DNA of 64,000 nt from Punica granatum (Eukaryota; Streptophyta; Magnoliopsida; Myrtales; Lythraceae): the NCBI RefSeq assembly GCF_007655135.1, contig NC_045130.1, forward strand, positions 27,090,605 through 27,154,604, given 5' to 3'. Made by a program: the position numbers and the translations under genes. The notes below the pieces were generated by a model. It had not been told where the DNA came from, did not search any database, and saw only the letters and a list, made by a program, of their open reading frames with translations. Position 1 is the stretch's first letter. Every line of letters begins with the position of its first letter. Positions 1 to 12,543 of the stretch are shown piece by piece.

Positions 1-481
1 TTTGTAAACCCCAAGCAAATTTCTGAATATAATAAATAAAAGGCACATCTGTAATTCATCTCTTAATGAAACTGATATTTGGAGACTCTACACCATCAAA
101 TCCCTGCCTATTCAGCATTGTCCAAAATGCGGAGATAGATATCATCCTCAACCTCTGTTTCTCTTTTGCTACATAAACCCAAACCACGTCCTCAGCTTCC
201 TATCTCTGGCGCCAGCAGTTATCCAATTCGAATCCATACTGTCCGACTTTTACTAGACCTTATTCTGGCCTGTCATTTCAAGTGTACGAACTTTTTGCTT
301 ACATCTTTTATCTTTCCTGTATTGTGTTGGTTAATTTTCTTCGCTTTTTTTCTCATGTGAAGAATTTCTTTAAGATAATTATTCAACCTCAATTTTGCTG
401 ATTTGGGATATTTATATTCTCATACTACATAACAATTCTCTCTTAGAATCACCTGATTTCGCAAAAGTTTGCCCATCACAG
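1..481. other. Intron or 5' flank of TFB1
   Basis: AT-rich sequence ahead of the first recognisable TFB1 exon. I found no stretch matching the upstream PH domain or the linker of p62, so it is most likely a long intron. Confidence 0.5.
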
Positions 482-3400
482 CGAGTTGCAGAAACTTCAT
501 AAGCAACTTGTGATTGGTGGTGTTTTGACGGAGGCTGAATTTTGGGCAACAAGGAAGGTTAGTTTGATGTTTATGCAAAATGTCACCTAGTTTGTTCATT
601 GGTGGTCTTGTCTTCTGACTGATATCTTTTGTCGCTTAAGAGTAAGGTCCTTGGCAGAAAGAAACTTATTGAAGCATTATATAATATCTGATTTTTCGTG
701 TATCCTGCTTGCAGAAATTACTTGAGAGAGAATCTAGCAAAAAGCAAAAACAGCGCATGGGCTTCAAAAGTGCCATGATTTCAGACATTAAGCCAGCAAC
801 TGACGGTCGGGTACATTGTCTGCTCACCTCTCTCTGTTTGCCCATATTGATGTGCACCAACTCATCTGATTGGACAAGCAGTTGGATTTTTTTCTTTTTT
901 ACTTTAAATTTTACTTTTGGTTTATGAATCATACTGATACCAAAGAGCTGTTAAATTTCTGCAGACAAACAAAGTTACTTTCAGTTTGACACCGGAAATC
1001 ATTCTTCAGGTACTCAGCTGCTAAACAATATAATTCTAAAGAATCTAATTTTCTCCAATTTTGTCACTACTGCTTCGGTTTATTGCATGATAGGATGGAT
1101 GGGATAATAAATATATCATCAGTAAGGGAGTTCAATAGTTAGGCTGAAACTAACCTTTTTGATGTCGTCCAGTCATTAGTTATCTTGGAGCTTGAATGTT
1201 GCATGTTTAGAGGAAACGAAGAATTATAAAAGGCTACACATACTTTGTGTTATAGATTTTAATTGATGAAAACTGCCAAGGCATTATATATCTGTTGTGC
1301 ATGCGAATGTATGAGAAAAATATATCTGCTCATTTCATCAGTTAGGTTTTGCTCATGCTTATGAATAGGGATTTATACCTAGTCTTGTGGGATGGTCTTT
1401 AATAATATATACTAGTATTGGACTCTGCGCTTCGCGGCAGCATAATTTGTTAACTTGATATGTCAAGTAACTGAATAAATTTGGTCCCTTATACAAATAT
1501 TATGGCACTTTTGAGATAATTTAAACTTACATATAAAATAGACTTTACAGTGAACACTAATTGAAGACATTTGATATGGTAGGAGTTGAGATAGTTCTCA
1601 ATATATTCTTAGAATACAATAGATTAAATTGATAGAACTAAAAATGAGAGAGCCAAATTTATATAGAAAAATATAAAAGAATTATAAATGTGTTATCTCG
1701 GATTTGGGCAATTATTTTTATACTGTCTTATAAAATGCTTCCATAAGTATGATGTTAAAAATATAATGCATAATATTTCGGGAGTTCAAGTCCCGAAAAG
1801 CACACTTGTTGGGAGCGGAATTAACCTTTAGTGTTTGATCTTTCGGAATTGCGAGAGTAATGTCTCCTACAAGTTTAAAAGTTCACCAACAAACAATATA
1901 ATGATGTAGTTTCTCAAATAAGATACTGAGTGAAAAGTGTAGGAGTTATGGATAAAATTTGAATAGCTAAGGGTCTAAGAACTAACCAAGTAAGGAAAAC
2001 TTTATTTAAGAATTAGAGAGAGTATATTTTCTCAAATTTAGGCTTTATAATATGTGAAGTGATAAAAAGACAAAGAAAAGAGAAAAATAGTTGCAAGAGA
2101 AAGGTAAAAAAACTAAAACATTATATCAATGTAGTAGTTGAAAGAGGAGGAAAAAGAATCATATTATTTTTATATGCATATAATCTATAAACTTATTTGA
2201 GCATGACACATGGCGAGCTAAGCAAAGTTTTTAGAACTCTCCTTTAGCTTATATAAAAGATGATATGATCCCTTTAATACATTTTTACTTTTGTTCCTTC
2301 AGATTTTTGCCGAGAAACCTGCAGTTCACCAAGCATTCTTGAGTTTTGTTCCCAGTAAGGTAATGGGATGTTGCTACTAGGTTTTCAACCACTTTTTATA
2401 CTGTTTGCACTGTCCTGTAGCAGTATGACATAACATTCATCCAAATACTTAATTTTCATTGTAAACATTACTTGTTATACTCAGATGACAGAAAAGGACT
2501 TCTGGACCAAATATTTTAAAGCAGAATACCTTCACAGCACAAAAAATGCCATTGCTGCTGCTGCCGAGGCGGCTGAAGATGAAGAACTTGCCATTTTCCT
2601 GAAGCATGATGATATATTGGCTAAGGAAGCTCGGCAAAAGGTACTTTTTTCTTTTTACAAACTTGGGTACTGTCAGTTTAAGAACATCTGGAATTTTCCC
2701 CTTTCTCTTTATGTTTTTCTGCCTCATGTTGTTGCTGTTTTTTTACTAGTCCATTTTTTTTTCCTGTAGATTAGACGGGTGGATCCCACGGTAAACATGG
2801 AAGCTGACCAAGGGGATGATTACCTACATCTACCGGTATGATGGCTTCACTAGTTATGTTGCCTTCATTCGTAAATCTAGTTCTTGATTTGTCAGGAGAA
2901 AATAATTCATTGGAAAAGTCTATTTCTTCGAATTTGGTGCATTCTTGCATTCTTGATCAACCTAGGGATTTGTATACTTGATAATACTAGCTATACACTT
3001 AAAACTTCGTAAGTTGATGTTGCAGACATGTAGACAAGAAAGTTCACTTTGATAATCTCGTGTTTTGTTTCACTAAATTCTGGGGACAAATAATTTTTAC
3101 TTTGGTTGATCAGCAATGATTAGACCACCTTGACCAGTGATAGAATTCCTTGACTATGTAGTAATAATGTGAATTTTCTCTTATTCTCTTCATCCATATC
3201 TTCCATGTAGGATCATGGGATATTTCGTGATGACGGCAAGGAAGTAAGTGAACCACAATATGAGCTATATAGAAGGACTTTAGCTCATGACCTTAATCGG
3301 CATGCGGCAGTCGTACTTGAAGGGAAATCTGTTGGTGCGTTTTTCGCTGCTACACTTTATTTCATTCTAATTGCATGTTTCATTAGACATCTGTATGTGA

Positions 3401-5114
3401 GACTGGATCTGTCCTTTTTGTAATATGAGTATAGAAGTGGAACTGGAAGACACTAAGACTGTTGCGGAGGCACTTGCCCGGTCAAAACAAGGTTAGGTTA
3501 CTTCTTTAATCATTGATGTTATACCCCTGAAGAATAAGAATAGGTCCTAACATTTTTTCCTTTGTGTAGCTGAGTTGGCTAATGCGGATTCTGATGCAAA
3601 TGCTGATCAGGAGCAGTTACAGAGAGTTTCACGTATGACAGAGATTGAAGATCTTCAAGCACCCCGTGATCCTCCACTGGCTCTGCTTTGTATCAAGGTA
3701 AACATAGAAGAACCTTCTAGCAGTGACTTGTTTTTGTAAAAATGTAATGTTTCAAGTTCTCTTTTAATTTGTTTGCTTCCTATTGTATCTTTGGAACCAG
3801 GACCCTCGAGACTACTTTGATTCTCAACAAGTCAATGCCGTTAAAATTCTGGGGGAGGATGCAATGGGGACAGCGAAAAGGAAGAGTGCTGCAAACCCGA
3901 GGGATGCATTTGGGTCCCTCAGGAAATGCATATCCGAGGTCAAATCTGTGGGTCTGCGTGATCCTGTAGTTTCATCTAAAGATGCTTTTCAGGTAATAGC
4001 ATTCTTTCAGGATACAAGCTTGTTTAGGTTGTCCCTCCTGCAAGATGATTTAGGTTGTGATTGACCTTTTAGGTATTCAATGCGCTGACGCGTGATATAT
4101 CACGGACTAAATATGACGTGGGAAGGAATTCTCAAGATAGCGCTCTGGACATGTTGCCAAACATAGCGAAGGAGCAGCTTCTACATGTAAGTCAGAATCA
4201 AAGAACATTAGTGCTACAAATTTGTAATTTGCTTGTTTGCCAGAAATATATTTTCTGTTCCAATACTGAACAATCAACTCTCTTCTCCAGCACTGGGCCT
4301 CCATACAGGAATTACTGAGACATTTTTGGTCATCGTATCCAATTACAACTTCTTACCTTTATGCAAAGGTAAACCTACATCTCCACGCAATGAATGCTCA
4401 AGGTGTGTATTTAATATGACCGATTTCATTTGCTCATTTAACAAATGACCTGCAGGTAACTAGACTGAAGGACGCCATGTCACAGATTTATACACAGCTA
4501 GAGGTACTTTTCCGGCTCCTCTTTGTTCCCTCTTTATGTGGCTTTCTGAGAAGGCCTTTGGAGACAGCCTCCCATGTTGTAACTATCATTAACTATGATT
4601 TTGATGGGATGACAGGAGATAAAGAAATCTGTACCAGCCAACCACAAGCAACAAGTTTCAGTTCTTGTTCGTCAAATGCATCAGGTAGGGATTTCTTATG
4701 CCTCCAGTAGAAGCACGGAAATTCTTAGCTAGCCCCGGCCTGAGGAGGGGGTAAATCACTGTTATTGATTGTTTGGATCCCACATTAATTGACATGGTTG
4801 TGATCACCTGGCCTAGCATAGATGGGCTATAGACTATAATCTTAGATGCTGTCCATATCTTAGCAACTTGTGCAACTAGCTGGTAATTTTCAGCAAGAAC
4901 CAACTGAGACCTAAGGTTATGTGAGGACTACTACAGGTTTGTTTGGGAACCATGCAAAATACGGGCCAAGCTATCTTTGTTTGCAGAAAGGCTTATATCT
5001 TCACATGCATTTTTGTGTTTGATGCAGGCTTTAGATTCGGCTTTTCAACATTATGATGCTGACCAGCAGAAGCGATCTGCTAAGAGTAGTCAGAGACCGA
5101 ATGGATATGTCTAA
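482..5114 (+). CDS. TFB1: TFIIH core subunit TFB1/p62 (GTF2H1 family), 3' part of gene
   Basis: Scaffold subunit of the TFIIH core, acting in the nucleus in RNA polymerase II initiation and nucleotide excision repair. Exons read by eye with GT-AG junctions: 482-557, 715-810, 965-1009, 2303-2359, 2485-2640, 2770-2835, 3211-3334, 3435-3491, 3570-3697, 3801-3992, 4073-4186, 4291-4368, 4456-4503, 4619-4684 (or 4616), 5028-5114. They give about 462 codons in one frame, ending at TAA 5112-5114. Two BSD domains are visible, each with the hallmark Phe-Trp pair: LTEAEFWATRK in the first visible exon and MTEKDFWTKYF in exon 5. The conserved downstream motifs DYFDSQQ, HWASIQELLRHFW and a C-terminal YDADQQKR match plant p62. 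The N-terminal PH-like domain lies before the window. The start of the first visible exon is the least certain boundary: codon phase and an AG at 480-481 suggest 482. Intron 3 is unusually long (about 1.3 kb) and probably holds an insertion. The family call is from recognised sequence, not a search. Confidence 0.93.
1411..2030 (-). mobile_element. Possible Helitron-type insertion in TFB1 intron 3
   Basis: At 1412 the plus strand reads CTAGTATTGG followed by a GC-rich GCGCTTCGCGGC hairpin-like stretch in otherwise AT-rich sequence. Read on the minus strand this resembles the 3' end of plant Helitrons, a small GC hairpin about ten bases before a CTAG terminus flanked by a host T. The 5' (TC) end is not defined; an AGAGAGA run near 2014-2022 is a candidate but lacks the expected preceding A. 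No Rep/helicase coding is visible, so it would be non-autonomous. Confidence 0.25.
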
Positions 5115-6100
5115 GTGGGTGTTTTCTACATTAAGTGCCAGATTCCATTGATTATAAGATAATGCAGCCGGGCCTCTCCTTGCAAGATTATCTTCCACTG
5201 TAAATCAATTAAATTTTGTCCGATGAAATTCTATATGAGAAAAATATGCAAAGTTGTTGAGGTAAATATACAGTTGTTGAGGTCGCCTGCCGTTCGACGG
5301 CTTCAGAAGAGCTTTGAGGAATAACGCTCTCTACAAATCCTCCCCGTTCAAATCCCTACGTCCAAATAAGCCGATGTTCCTTTGTGATTTTCACCCAGTC
5401 AAATTTCTCTCTCATATTCGGTCCCAAAACCCAACCGCACCCCCCACCCGTAAAGATAGGCAGACCAGCCTTCATATGTGGGTGATTAATTCTAGGACTA
5501 TCGACAGAACTAGTAAGGCCACGTTTGGTGGTTAGGTCATGAACAGGGTATAAGTGGGGGATAGGACGCCATATCAAATACTAGGGTTTACAAACATGCT
5601 GTTCAAGTTCTTGGTGTATGCCAAAAATTTGGGATATGAAGTTGGTTTGGAGTAAAGTAGTTATTTTACTTAATTCTATTCTATTTTGAGAAAATAAAGA
5701 CAAATCGGTTGGATAATTTTTTATTAAAAAATTGATTGTAATAATTATTATGAAAAAATATGAGGAAATTTATTATGAAATTGGAGAAAAAGAAAAACAT
5801 GTCATGAATAATTTGAGAGAATTAGTATTGAAAAATTAGTTGTAATAATGGTTATGAGAAATATGTTAGAATTTATTATTAAATTGAAGAAAAAAAGTAA
5901 TGATAGTGTTTTTGAATTAAGAGAAGAATAGAATATAATTGAATGGAGTGAAATTTTAATTTGAAAAACAAACAAATCTGTATATACTTTAATTCCAAAA
6001 CAAAATTAAACATCAGACATTTTAAAAGTTTTCAATTAAAAATTTTAGAAACAAGAGTGACTGAGGGAGGGGGTGGTGGAGCTCGCCGTCACCTGTTTTA

Positions 6101-6649
6101 GGTTCCGATTCTTGTTCCAGTTTTAAATACATGGTACCCACTAAATCGATACTCAATATCTATATTTTTTTCTAAAAAATTATTTTATATTTACATAATT
6201 CTATATGTGCATTGTAATAGCTATAGAATCCTAAAGAGAGCTTATTTACTTTATCTACTAAGAATTATATCATCATTTTTTCTCAATAGCTACGTAATCT
6301 TTTAGTCGCTTATATAATTTTAAGGAGAGCTACATAATCCTTTAGTTCTTTGGATGGATGTGATCCGATTAATCTATGTCGACATTTATTTATTTTGTGT
6401 GATTGTAAATGAGATCTTTTCGATTTTAGTTATTTATTTCTTTTATTGTGCTTGAAGACAAAAATAAAAATAAAAATTACAGGTTTCAACAAGGTACTCG
6501 GAACTTGTAGTATAATTCAGGTTTCAAATAGGTTCTCGTTCCAAGTTTCAACATAGTAGGGTCTAGTTTCAAAATCTTGAAACCTGTCCCATACATGGTA
6601 GGATTCGAGTATCGTGAAAAAACATGACACCCGGACCCACACATCCCTA
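6101..6649. mobile_element. Truncated hAT-type MITE, same family as the 30177 element
   Basis: The interior (a glance at 'ctatagaatcctaaagag', then the 'ttagt' and 'gtcgacatttatttatttt' stretches) and the right end CACACATCCCTA (6638-6649) match the element at 30177-30831. The left TIR is missing and homology starts inside the element near 6105, so this copy is 5'-truncated. Confidence 0.6.
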
Positions 6650-6780
6650 GTTGCTTCCATGGAGCCCCTTCCACCTCATATTTAGGGATGGACTCATGAT
6701 TTGAATCGACATGGGTAAATTTCTTCAGTATTTTCGAGGTAAGAAAGCAAATATAAGAAATTTCATAATAAATTGAACGG

Positions 6781-6781
<1 letters not shown>

Positions 6782-6819
<38 letters not shown>
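6782..6819. repeat. (TA)n microsatellite
   Basis: About nineteen uninterrupted TA units. Confidence 0.95.
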
Positions 6820-6820
<1 letters not shown>

Positions 6821-8174
6821 TTTAAGCGTCAAAATTTTTGGAGCGAGCCGCTGTCCCTTCCCCTGTAAAAGAAAAAAAACTGAAAAACTCCTTGCTCATA
6901 TTGGTCCTCTGATTTTTCTTCTCTAAATAAGAGGGAGTGGGAGAGGGAGAGAGAAGGTAGTGGGCCTACTGGCCTTGCTTCTGCTTGAATTTGATGCTTT
7001 ATATTGTTTCGGAAGATCTTTTTGTTATTATTATTATTATCGGATTTTTCCTAATGGATGCTTTTCAATATTATCTATTTCTATTATTATAATAAGGCAA
7101 AAGGCAGCGATGGCGCGTGATTTACAAGAGTACCCTTAGAAATTTACTAGAATGCCCTTTTTTATCGTAGCACAGATCAATATTTCAATTGTATAAAAAA
7201 TTTCAGTTTATGTCGTTGCGCCCTTGGACATGTGCCACGTGGCCTTCCCAAGTGGAGTATCCTCCCCTGAGCTTCCCATAACTTCCTCCTAATTTTTTAA
7301 AATTAAACAAAATAGTAAAGAAATATCAAAATAGAAAACAAAAATAGTTAACGTAAAAAACTAATAATTTGCAAAATAGAATTTCGTTCTATGAAATATT
7401 AATTAGACCTATATTGTGATTTGTGCCCATTAGAAACACGCCTAAATATCAACTTATATGTGGAGAAGTATACATATGCTAATTCAATCATTCTTTTATA
7501 ACTTATTAGGTCGTGATTTGCTTTAAATTATTTCGTATAGTCCAATTTTACTTTCCAAATATGAACTTTTTTCTCATTATCTTCTTTTTTTTCAGTCTAC
7601 GCATAGCTCGAGTGCCTCGTTCACTAGTTGTTTATTTAATATGAAGGAGAGATAATGTCAACTTGATAATTTTGACGACCATGGTTTTCGAAACTAAATT
7701 CAAGAGTCAAGAATGGAGGAATAATCGTGAAGAAGGGGTGTTCTTATATATCTTCTATCTATCTATTTTAAGTGGAAGGTTGTTCTCTCTTATAAGTGAT
7801 TTTGTAACTAATTCCAGCCTGTGACTTGAAGAAACTAAATTCTTCTATTTCTTGGTTCGGACTCTACCAATATAAAAATAAAGTGGGCTGTGGCCTGTGG
7901 GCGTTGAGTTTGTCATGTAACTTGAAATGAGACCTATCATTTTGACTTTTATCTTATATTTTATATTATAAAGAAATTCCTTATATCTTAACCATCACAT
8001 AAATTTCCTAGAGTCAAATTTATTGTAATAATATAAGCTATTTGCTCCCTAAAAAACATGGCCATTTTTTTTAATAAAATTGAAATATCCTCTTTTCCTT
8101 TTACTTTTCTTTTGTTACAATGAAGGTTTGTGAACCTAGTCTAACGAAGTTGAAAACTTAATAAGCGACATGGA

Positions 8175-8246
8175 TAGTTCCATTACAAGAATTGAATTTG
8201 GAACATGTACACTACCAGATAAGGATGCGTGCTACTACATTACACC
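8175..8246 (-). repeat. Degenerate tRNA-derived SINE-like fragment
   Basis: The reverse complement begins near GGTGTAATGTAGTAGC and later carries a weak B-box-like stretch. It shares layout with the copies at 29850, 37126, 44247, 46430, 46564 and 51371. Very diverged. Confidence 0.35.
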
Positions 8247-8766
8247 ATATTTTTCTAAGTGTCAAATTTAACTTCTAAATTTTAGATGAGATAAATATTA
8301 AATTTGCGCAATAATTTGGACGAAATCTCGATTATGTTTCGTGCATGAAAGAAGGTCTAGTATATGTAAATTAAGGGGGGAAAATACAAGATTCAGATAC
8401 GTACGTGATACCATTGTGATGAAAAAGTGATGATTTTATTTCTATGCTTGTAATATACAGTTTCTCATAAGAATTACAGAAATTGTGACAAGAGGGATGA
8501 ATGGCTTTTCGCAATAAAGTTAATTCTCCATCCAAAGGTCAATCATAGACTTCTATAACCAGAAATTTCATAAGAAATTCCACATTTTGCAAGACAAGTC
8601 CACCAAAATACAAAAATGAATCTTATTGGTTCTTCTCCCTTCTCCAATTTCTTAGCTCACATTTCAATTTCTCTGTTTAATTGGAAAATTAACTTCCATT
8701 TACCTATATATTTAGCATTCCCCCGATTTGAAAAAGACAACTCTAATTAGGCCACATAAATTTTCT

Positions 8767-8774
8767 TATAAATA
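8767..8774 (+). promoter_or_regulatory. TATA box of STIG1-like gene A
   Basis: TATAAATA lies 104 bases ahead of the ATG, followed by a C-rich stretch, as expected for a plant core promoter with a start site near 8800. Confidence 0.7.
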
Positions 8775-8877
8775 CCCCCCCTTGGTCCAATTTAGACTTC
8801 AGTATAATTTCTCGAATATCTATAAGTTTTTATTCGAAGATACGACTAATTCTCTCTAGCCTCGATCGTCCACGACT

Positions 8878-9297
8878 ATGAAGTCCCCAAATATATCATT
8901 TCTTAGGACTTTGCAATTCGCAGTGCTTGTGCTTCTAACCCTCACTTCTTTGGTCCTCAGTATTTCAAACCACCCTAATGAACATGTTTCATTTTTGGGG
9001 AGGCGTGACCGCCTCCTTGCCCAGAATATCTCGGCGGCCAGGATGACTTGTGATAAATATCCGAGGGTCTGTCGGTTGGCCAAGAGCCCTGGCCCGGACT
9101 GCTGCAGAAAGCAGTGTGTGAACGTCTCGACGGATAGGCAAAACTGCGGGAAGTGTGGGAAGAAGTGCAAGTACGCGGAGATTTGCTGTGGAGGGACATG
9201 TGTGAATCCTTCTAATGACAAGGCACACTGTGGCAAATGCAACAATCCTTGCAGGAAGGGGAATGTTTGCTCTTATGGGTTCTGCAATTATGCTTGA
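8878..9297 (+). CDS. STIG1-like cysteine-rich secreted protein A
   Basis: Intronless 139-residue protein of the Stig1 family (Pfam name Stig1). Residues 1-29 form a signal peptide with a hydrophobic core (LQFAVLVLLTLTSLVLS). A variable linker ends in the family motif RDRLLAQN near residue 48. The mature cysteine-rich domain then starts at MTCDKYPRVC and contains sixteen cysteines, including two CC pairs and CKYAEICC. Family members studied in tobacco, petunia and tomato are secreted in stigma and style, where they affect exudate secretion and, in tomato, bind pollen receptor kinases and phosphoinositides. The start is the first ATG after the TATA box and gives the signal peptide. It is more diverged from copies B and C than they are from each other. 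Tissue of expression cannot be told from sequence. Confidence 0.9.
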   Translation: MKSPNISFLRTLQFAVLVLLTLTSLVLSISNHPNEHVSFLGRRDRLLAQNISAARMTCDKYPRVCRLAKSPGPDCCRKQCVNVSTDRQNCGKCGKKCKYAEICCGGTCVNPSNDKAHCGKCNNPCRKGNVCSYGFCNYA

Positions 9298-9880
9298 ACC
9301 CGCTGAAGATTAAGAGAAGATACTCATTCAAATTAATTTGTTCAATATTTAAAATATGTAGTTTCATGCAATATTAATTTTATATGGGTTCTTATATTGT
9401 ACGCGCGTGCGCATATGTTATGTATTCCTTGATATATCATGTCTATTATGTATTGTCAATCTTATTTTTGGTGGACCACGAGAGTTTCTCAGCCCGAGAC
9501 AAATCCCGTTAGGTACTGACTTGACCTTGACTACTATATGTATCCTCAATTTTATGAGGGGATGGATTTGTTCATCTCATGTCAACTACCAAGGAACCTT
9601 GTAAAAGTGTTTGTAGAATGCTGAAGCAGTTTGTAACAAATATGGTAAATCTGAATTCAATAAATGTCGACTTTATAAACTTTCTTTGCAAAATATAATA
9701 ATTCAAAATTTAATTCTTGTATCTAACCAAATCTTATTGCCAGTACAAATATCCAAGTTCAAGAAAACAATACATACTCTAATTAGTTCATCTGAAAAAG
9801 GTTTACTCATAGAATGACCATAGCTTAAAAGGTTTCCAATGAGACTACAATACTATGCATTGTCTTATTTTCTTCAATAG
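9298..9880. other. 3' flank of STIG1-like gene A
   Basis: AT-rich, no gene seen. An AATAAA-type signal lies near 9657, some 360 bases after the stop. Confidence 0.5.
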
Positions 9881-10480
9881 TGGGAAAATAACATCATACA
9901 ACATGGTTTTTTTTTTCTCTTTTTGATGTTGCAACACAAATTGAAACAATTTTACCATTTGTCACGAATTTCTCTCTTTACGCCAAACAACAATCTGTAA
10001 AAAAAGGGATGAAATGTTAACGTAACAACTTTTTTGGGGCAGTTCTGCAGGAAGTGTAGTTTGAGGGACTTAAAAACAAATTAACCAAAATAAAGATAGT
10101 ATAAATTAAAAGAAAAAAAGAAAATTACCGGCGGGATCGGAGAAGGGGGGTGGGAGCGCCAACCCCCCCCCCCCCCCCCCCCCCCCAAAATCTAGGTTGC
10201 GGCCATGCTTCCCTGAATCCAGGCTCAGATTTTTGTTAATTTTATATTATTTTTATTTTATACAATTTGTTTTAAGTCCCACAAGTTCTCCTTCCTGTAA
10301 AACACCACCAAAATAGTGGTGGCCATTTAAAAAATCGTGTTGTCCGGTGAAAAAAATAAAAGGAATATTATGGGGTGAATTTTTTTCGTATTGCATGGTG
10401 AAGTTACTTCAACTTGGGTTGAAATGTGAAAAAAAAAATCGTGTTTTACAATATTATTTTTCCATAAGAGAAACACCCAT
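9880..10480. repeat. Imperfect inverted repeat (palindrome) with a C-run in its centre
   Basis: About 200 bases at 9880-10090 (gggaaaataacatc ... gagggacttaaaaac) recur as the reverse complement at 10250-10480. The central spacer holds an uninterrupted run of 24 C (10163-10186) after GGGGGGTGGG. The right arm is also the start of the large inverted duplication shared with 25.8-27.3 kb. Confidence 0.7.
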
Positions 10481-11805
10481 AAAATGTATTTATTATTTAT
10501 TAATAAGAAAAATCTACAAGCTTCATAAGAGAAAAAAAAATAAAAAAGCATAATTATTTCTTAATACATAGTGGTCGCTGTATATATGGTAGATATGGAC
10601 TATAATCAAAAGATAGAAATAGTAATAAAGAACATAAATTGTATATCACCTAAAAGAAGAGCATAAATTAAAGTCCAAAAAAAGGTAAAAAGGCACTTTG
10701 ACGTCCTTTGCTGATGGATTGTAAATCCCAATCATGATCATATGAAATTAGTAAGGGAATGGCTTACTTATCACATATGTAAAGATGCAGCCGCCTTCAT
10801 ATTTGACTATATATAACTTATTTACCATTAAAATTTATATTTTCTTTACATGCTTGTTATGGACTGGTTACCTATTTGAACGACACCAAATCATAAATAA
10901 CTTAATGATTATTGAATTCCACACCATAATACTCGTTACATTGTGTATCTTTAAATCTTACAAATTGTAAGATCCCAAATTAAAAATATACACAAAATAA
11001 AAATTTTGAAATTCAAACATGGGATACAATTTTTTTTCCCTGAATTAGACATTGGGCTAACAAAATATTAAAAATAATAAATAATAGAACCAATATTTGC
11101 AATGCATGTACTGCACAATGCCATTCTGTACTTAACTTCAATCCTTTCCATGTGTATTTTTGCTCATATGAGATTGAATATCTGCCAAATGATTTTTCCG
11201 TTATGCATGCCATATTTATTGTAGTATATACTTTTCGCATTAGTCTTCTGCTTAAAATGTGTCGATTTGGTGTTTGGAAGTAGAGTCTAAATTCAACAAA
11301 AAGATCAAATACCGACTCGCTTTATTTTATGAATGAAATATTTCAATGATAGCTCGCGTATAATATACTGCATAAGCTATTTTCACGAGAAAATTAATAT
11401 TATTTTGCTCATAAGACTGCAATGCTTGGAATTGACATCATCTTAGATGAAAACAAAAAAGAAAAATCATGACAATGAATAAATGGTATGGAGAATCGTG
11501 GTAGGTACACACCTCAGTCAATTTTCAAGCTCATCCATTTCAAGCTGTGGGTATAAATTGGGGTTCTCGTCCTCCAATTTTCACCTACACGGCAAGCAAG
11601 GGCTCTTACCCTAAACCCTTTAGGTACAAAATACCAAAACCATCCCTCTTTATTCATATGCTTATGTGGTTATTACTTTTTTTTATCTCCAATCTTTTTA
11701 CATCGATCACCGTCGTAGTGAAGAATGAAATTATTAGTTTCATTGTTTTTATTATGTGCTTGCATTTTTCTTTTCTCTTTGTTTAGCTCTCCTTGAAGTT
11801 GATAG
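10250..11805 (+). repeat. Left arm of a large inverted duplication
   Basis: This segment recurs as the reverse complement at about 25838-27345. Landmarks that match include the 'gatttggtgtcgttcaaat' stretch (here reversed near 10880), the 'gacatcatctt' and 'gaataaatggta' stretches near 11430-11490, and 'ccaattttcacctac' near 11573. Divergence is substantial, with many small indels. No coding sequence recognised. It could be two copies of one dispersed element or a true inverted duplication. Confidence 0.75.
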
Positions 11806-12293
11806 GATGCAAGGGAGAACAATTCTCAATCTCATATTTTTCGTTCCGAAGTTTTCTTTTTTCATTACTATATATCAGTTCAATGATGAACGAGTAGCTT
11901 TAGTTAAATTCTTTTTAATTATTTCAAGAATGGGTTTCGCATGACCCGTCATGGGAAAGGGAGAAGGGGCTCTTTGGGCCGTCGCCAGCGGCCACCATCC
12001 TCCCATCCAAGGTCTCCAACATCCTAAGAGGGCGCCAACAACCACAGACGGGGTTGGTGGCGACAGGCGACACCCCAACCCCTTGAAATCAACGGCCATC
12101 TCAAATCATATGAACAAGTTCCATTAAATCATATGCGGATCCTTAACATATTTGAAATGCAGTTCAGTCCACACACGCTTTCATCATATCTCGTTTTGCA
12201 TTAGCATTACAGCGTGATGACATGTCAAAATGGCACCGTGCTACATGTAATTTCGGTTTAATCAGTTCAGTAGCTCCAATCGGCCGGTTAACA

Positions 12294-12505
12294 TGGCTAT
12301 TAGAATCGTGATTCGAATCGTACAATCGTACGATTCCATTTATATCAAGCAAATCTGATTCAGGGGGATGGATCGAAATGCTGAGATCAATCTTGAATCG
12401 CGAGGTGGATCGCGGAATCGCAGAATCGATGCGATTGAACCGATTCTACTGTCAGCCCAAGTTTCGGCCCAAGCTCAGCTTAGTCAGGTCATCAGGCAGC
12501 CTGAC

Positions 12506-12543
<38 letters not shown>

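Larger units (their letters stand above)
5115..8760. other. Intergenic, repeat-derived
   Basis: AT-rich spacer between TFB1 and STIG1-like gene A. It holds a truncated MITE (6101-6649), a TA microsatellite (6782-6819) and a SINE-like fragment (8175-8246). I recognise no coding sequence. Confidence 0.7.

Noticed and set aside
1770..1800. tRNA-like T-arm (CGGGAGTTCAAGTCCCG)
   Set aside because: The five-base stem and seven-base loop fit a T-arm, but no D-arm, anticodon arm or acceptor stem could be built upstream.
8856..9245. Minus-strand frames of 129, 79 and 74 codons
   Set aside because: Shadows of STIG1-like gene A created by its cysteine/lysine-rich codons.
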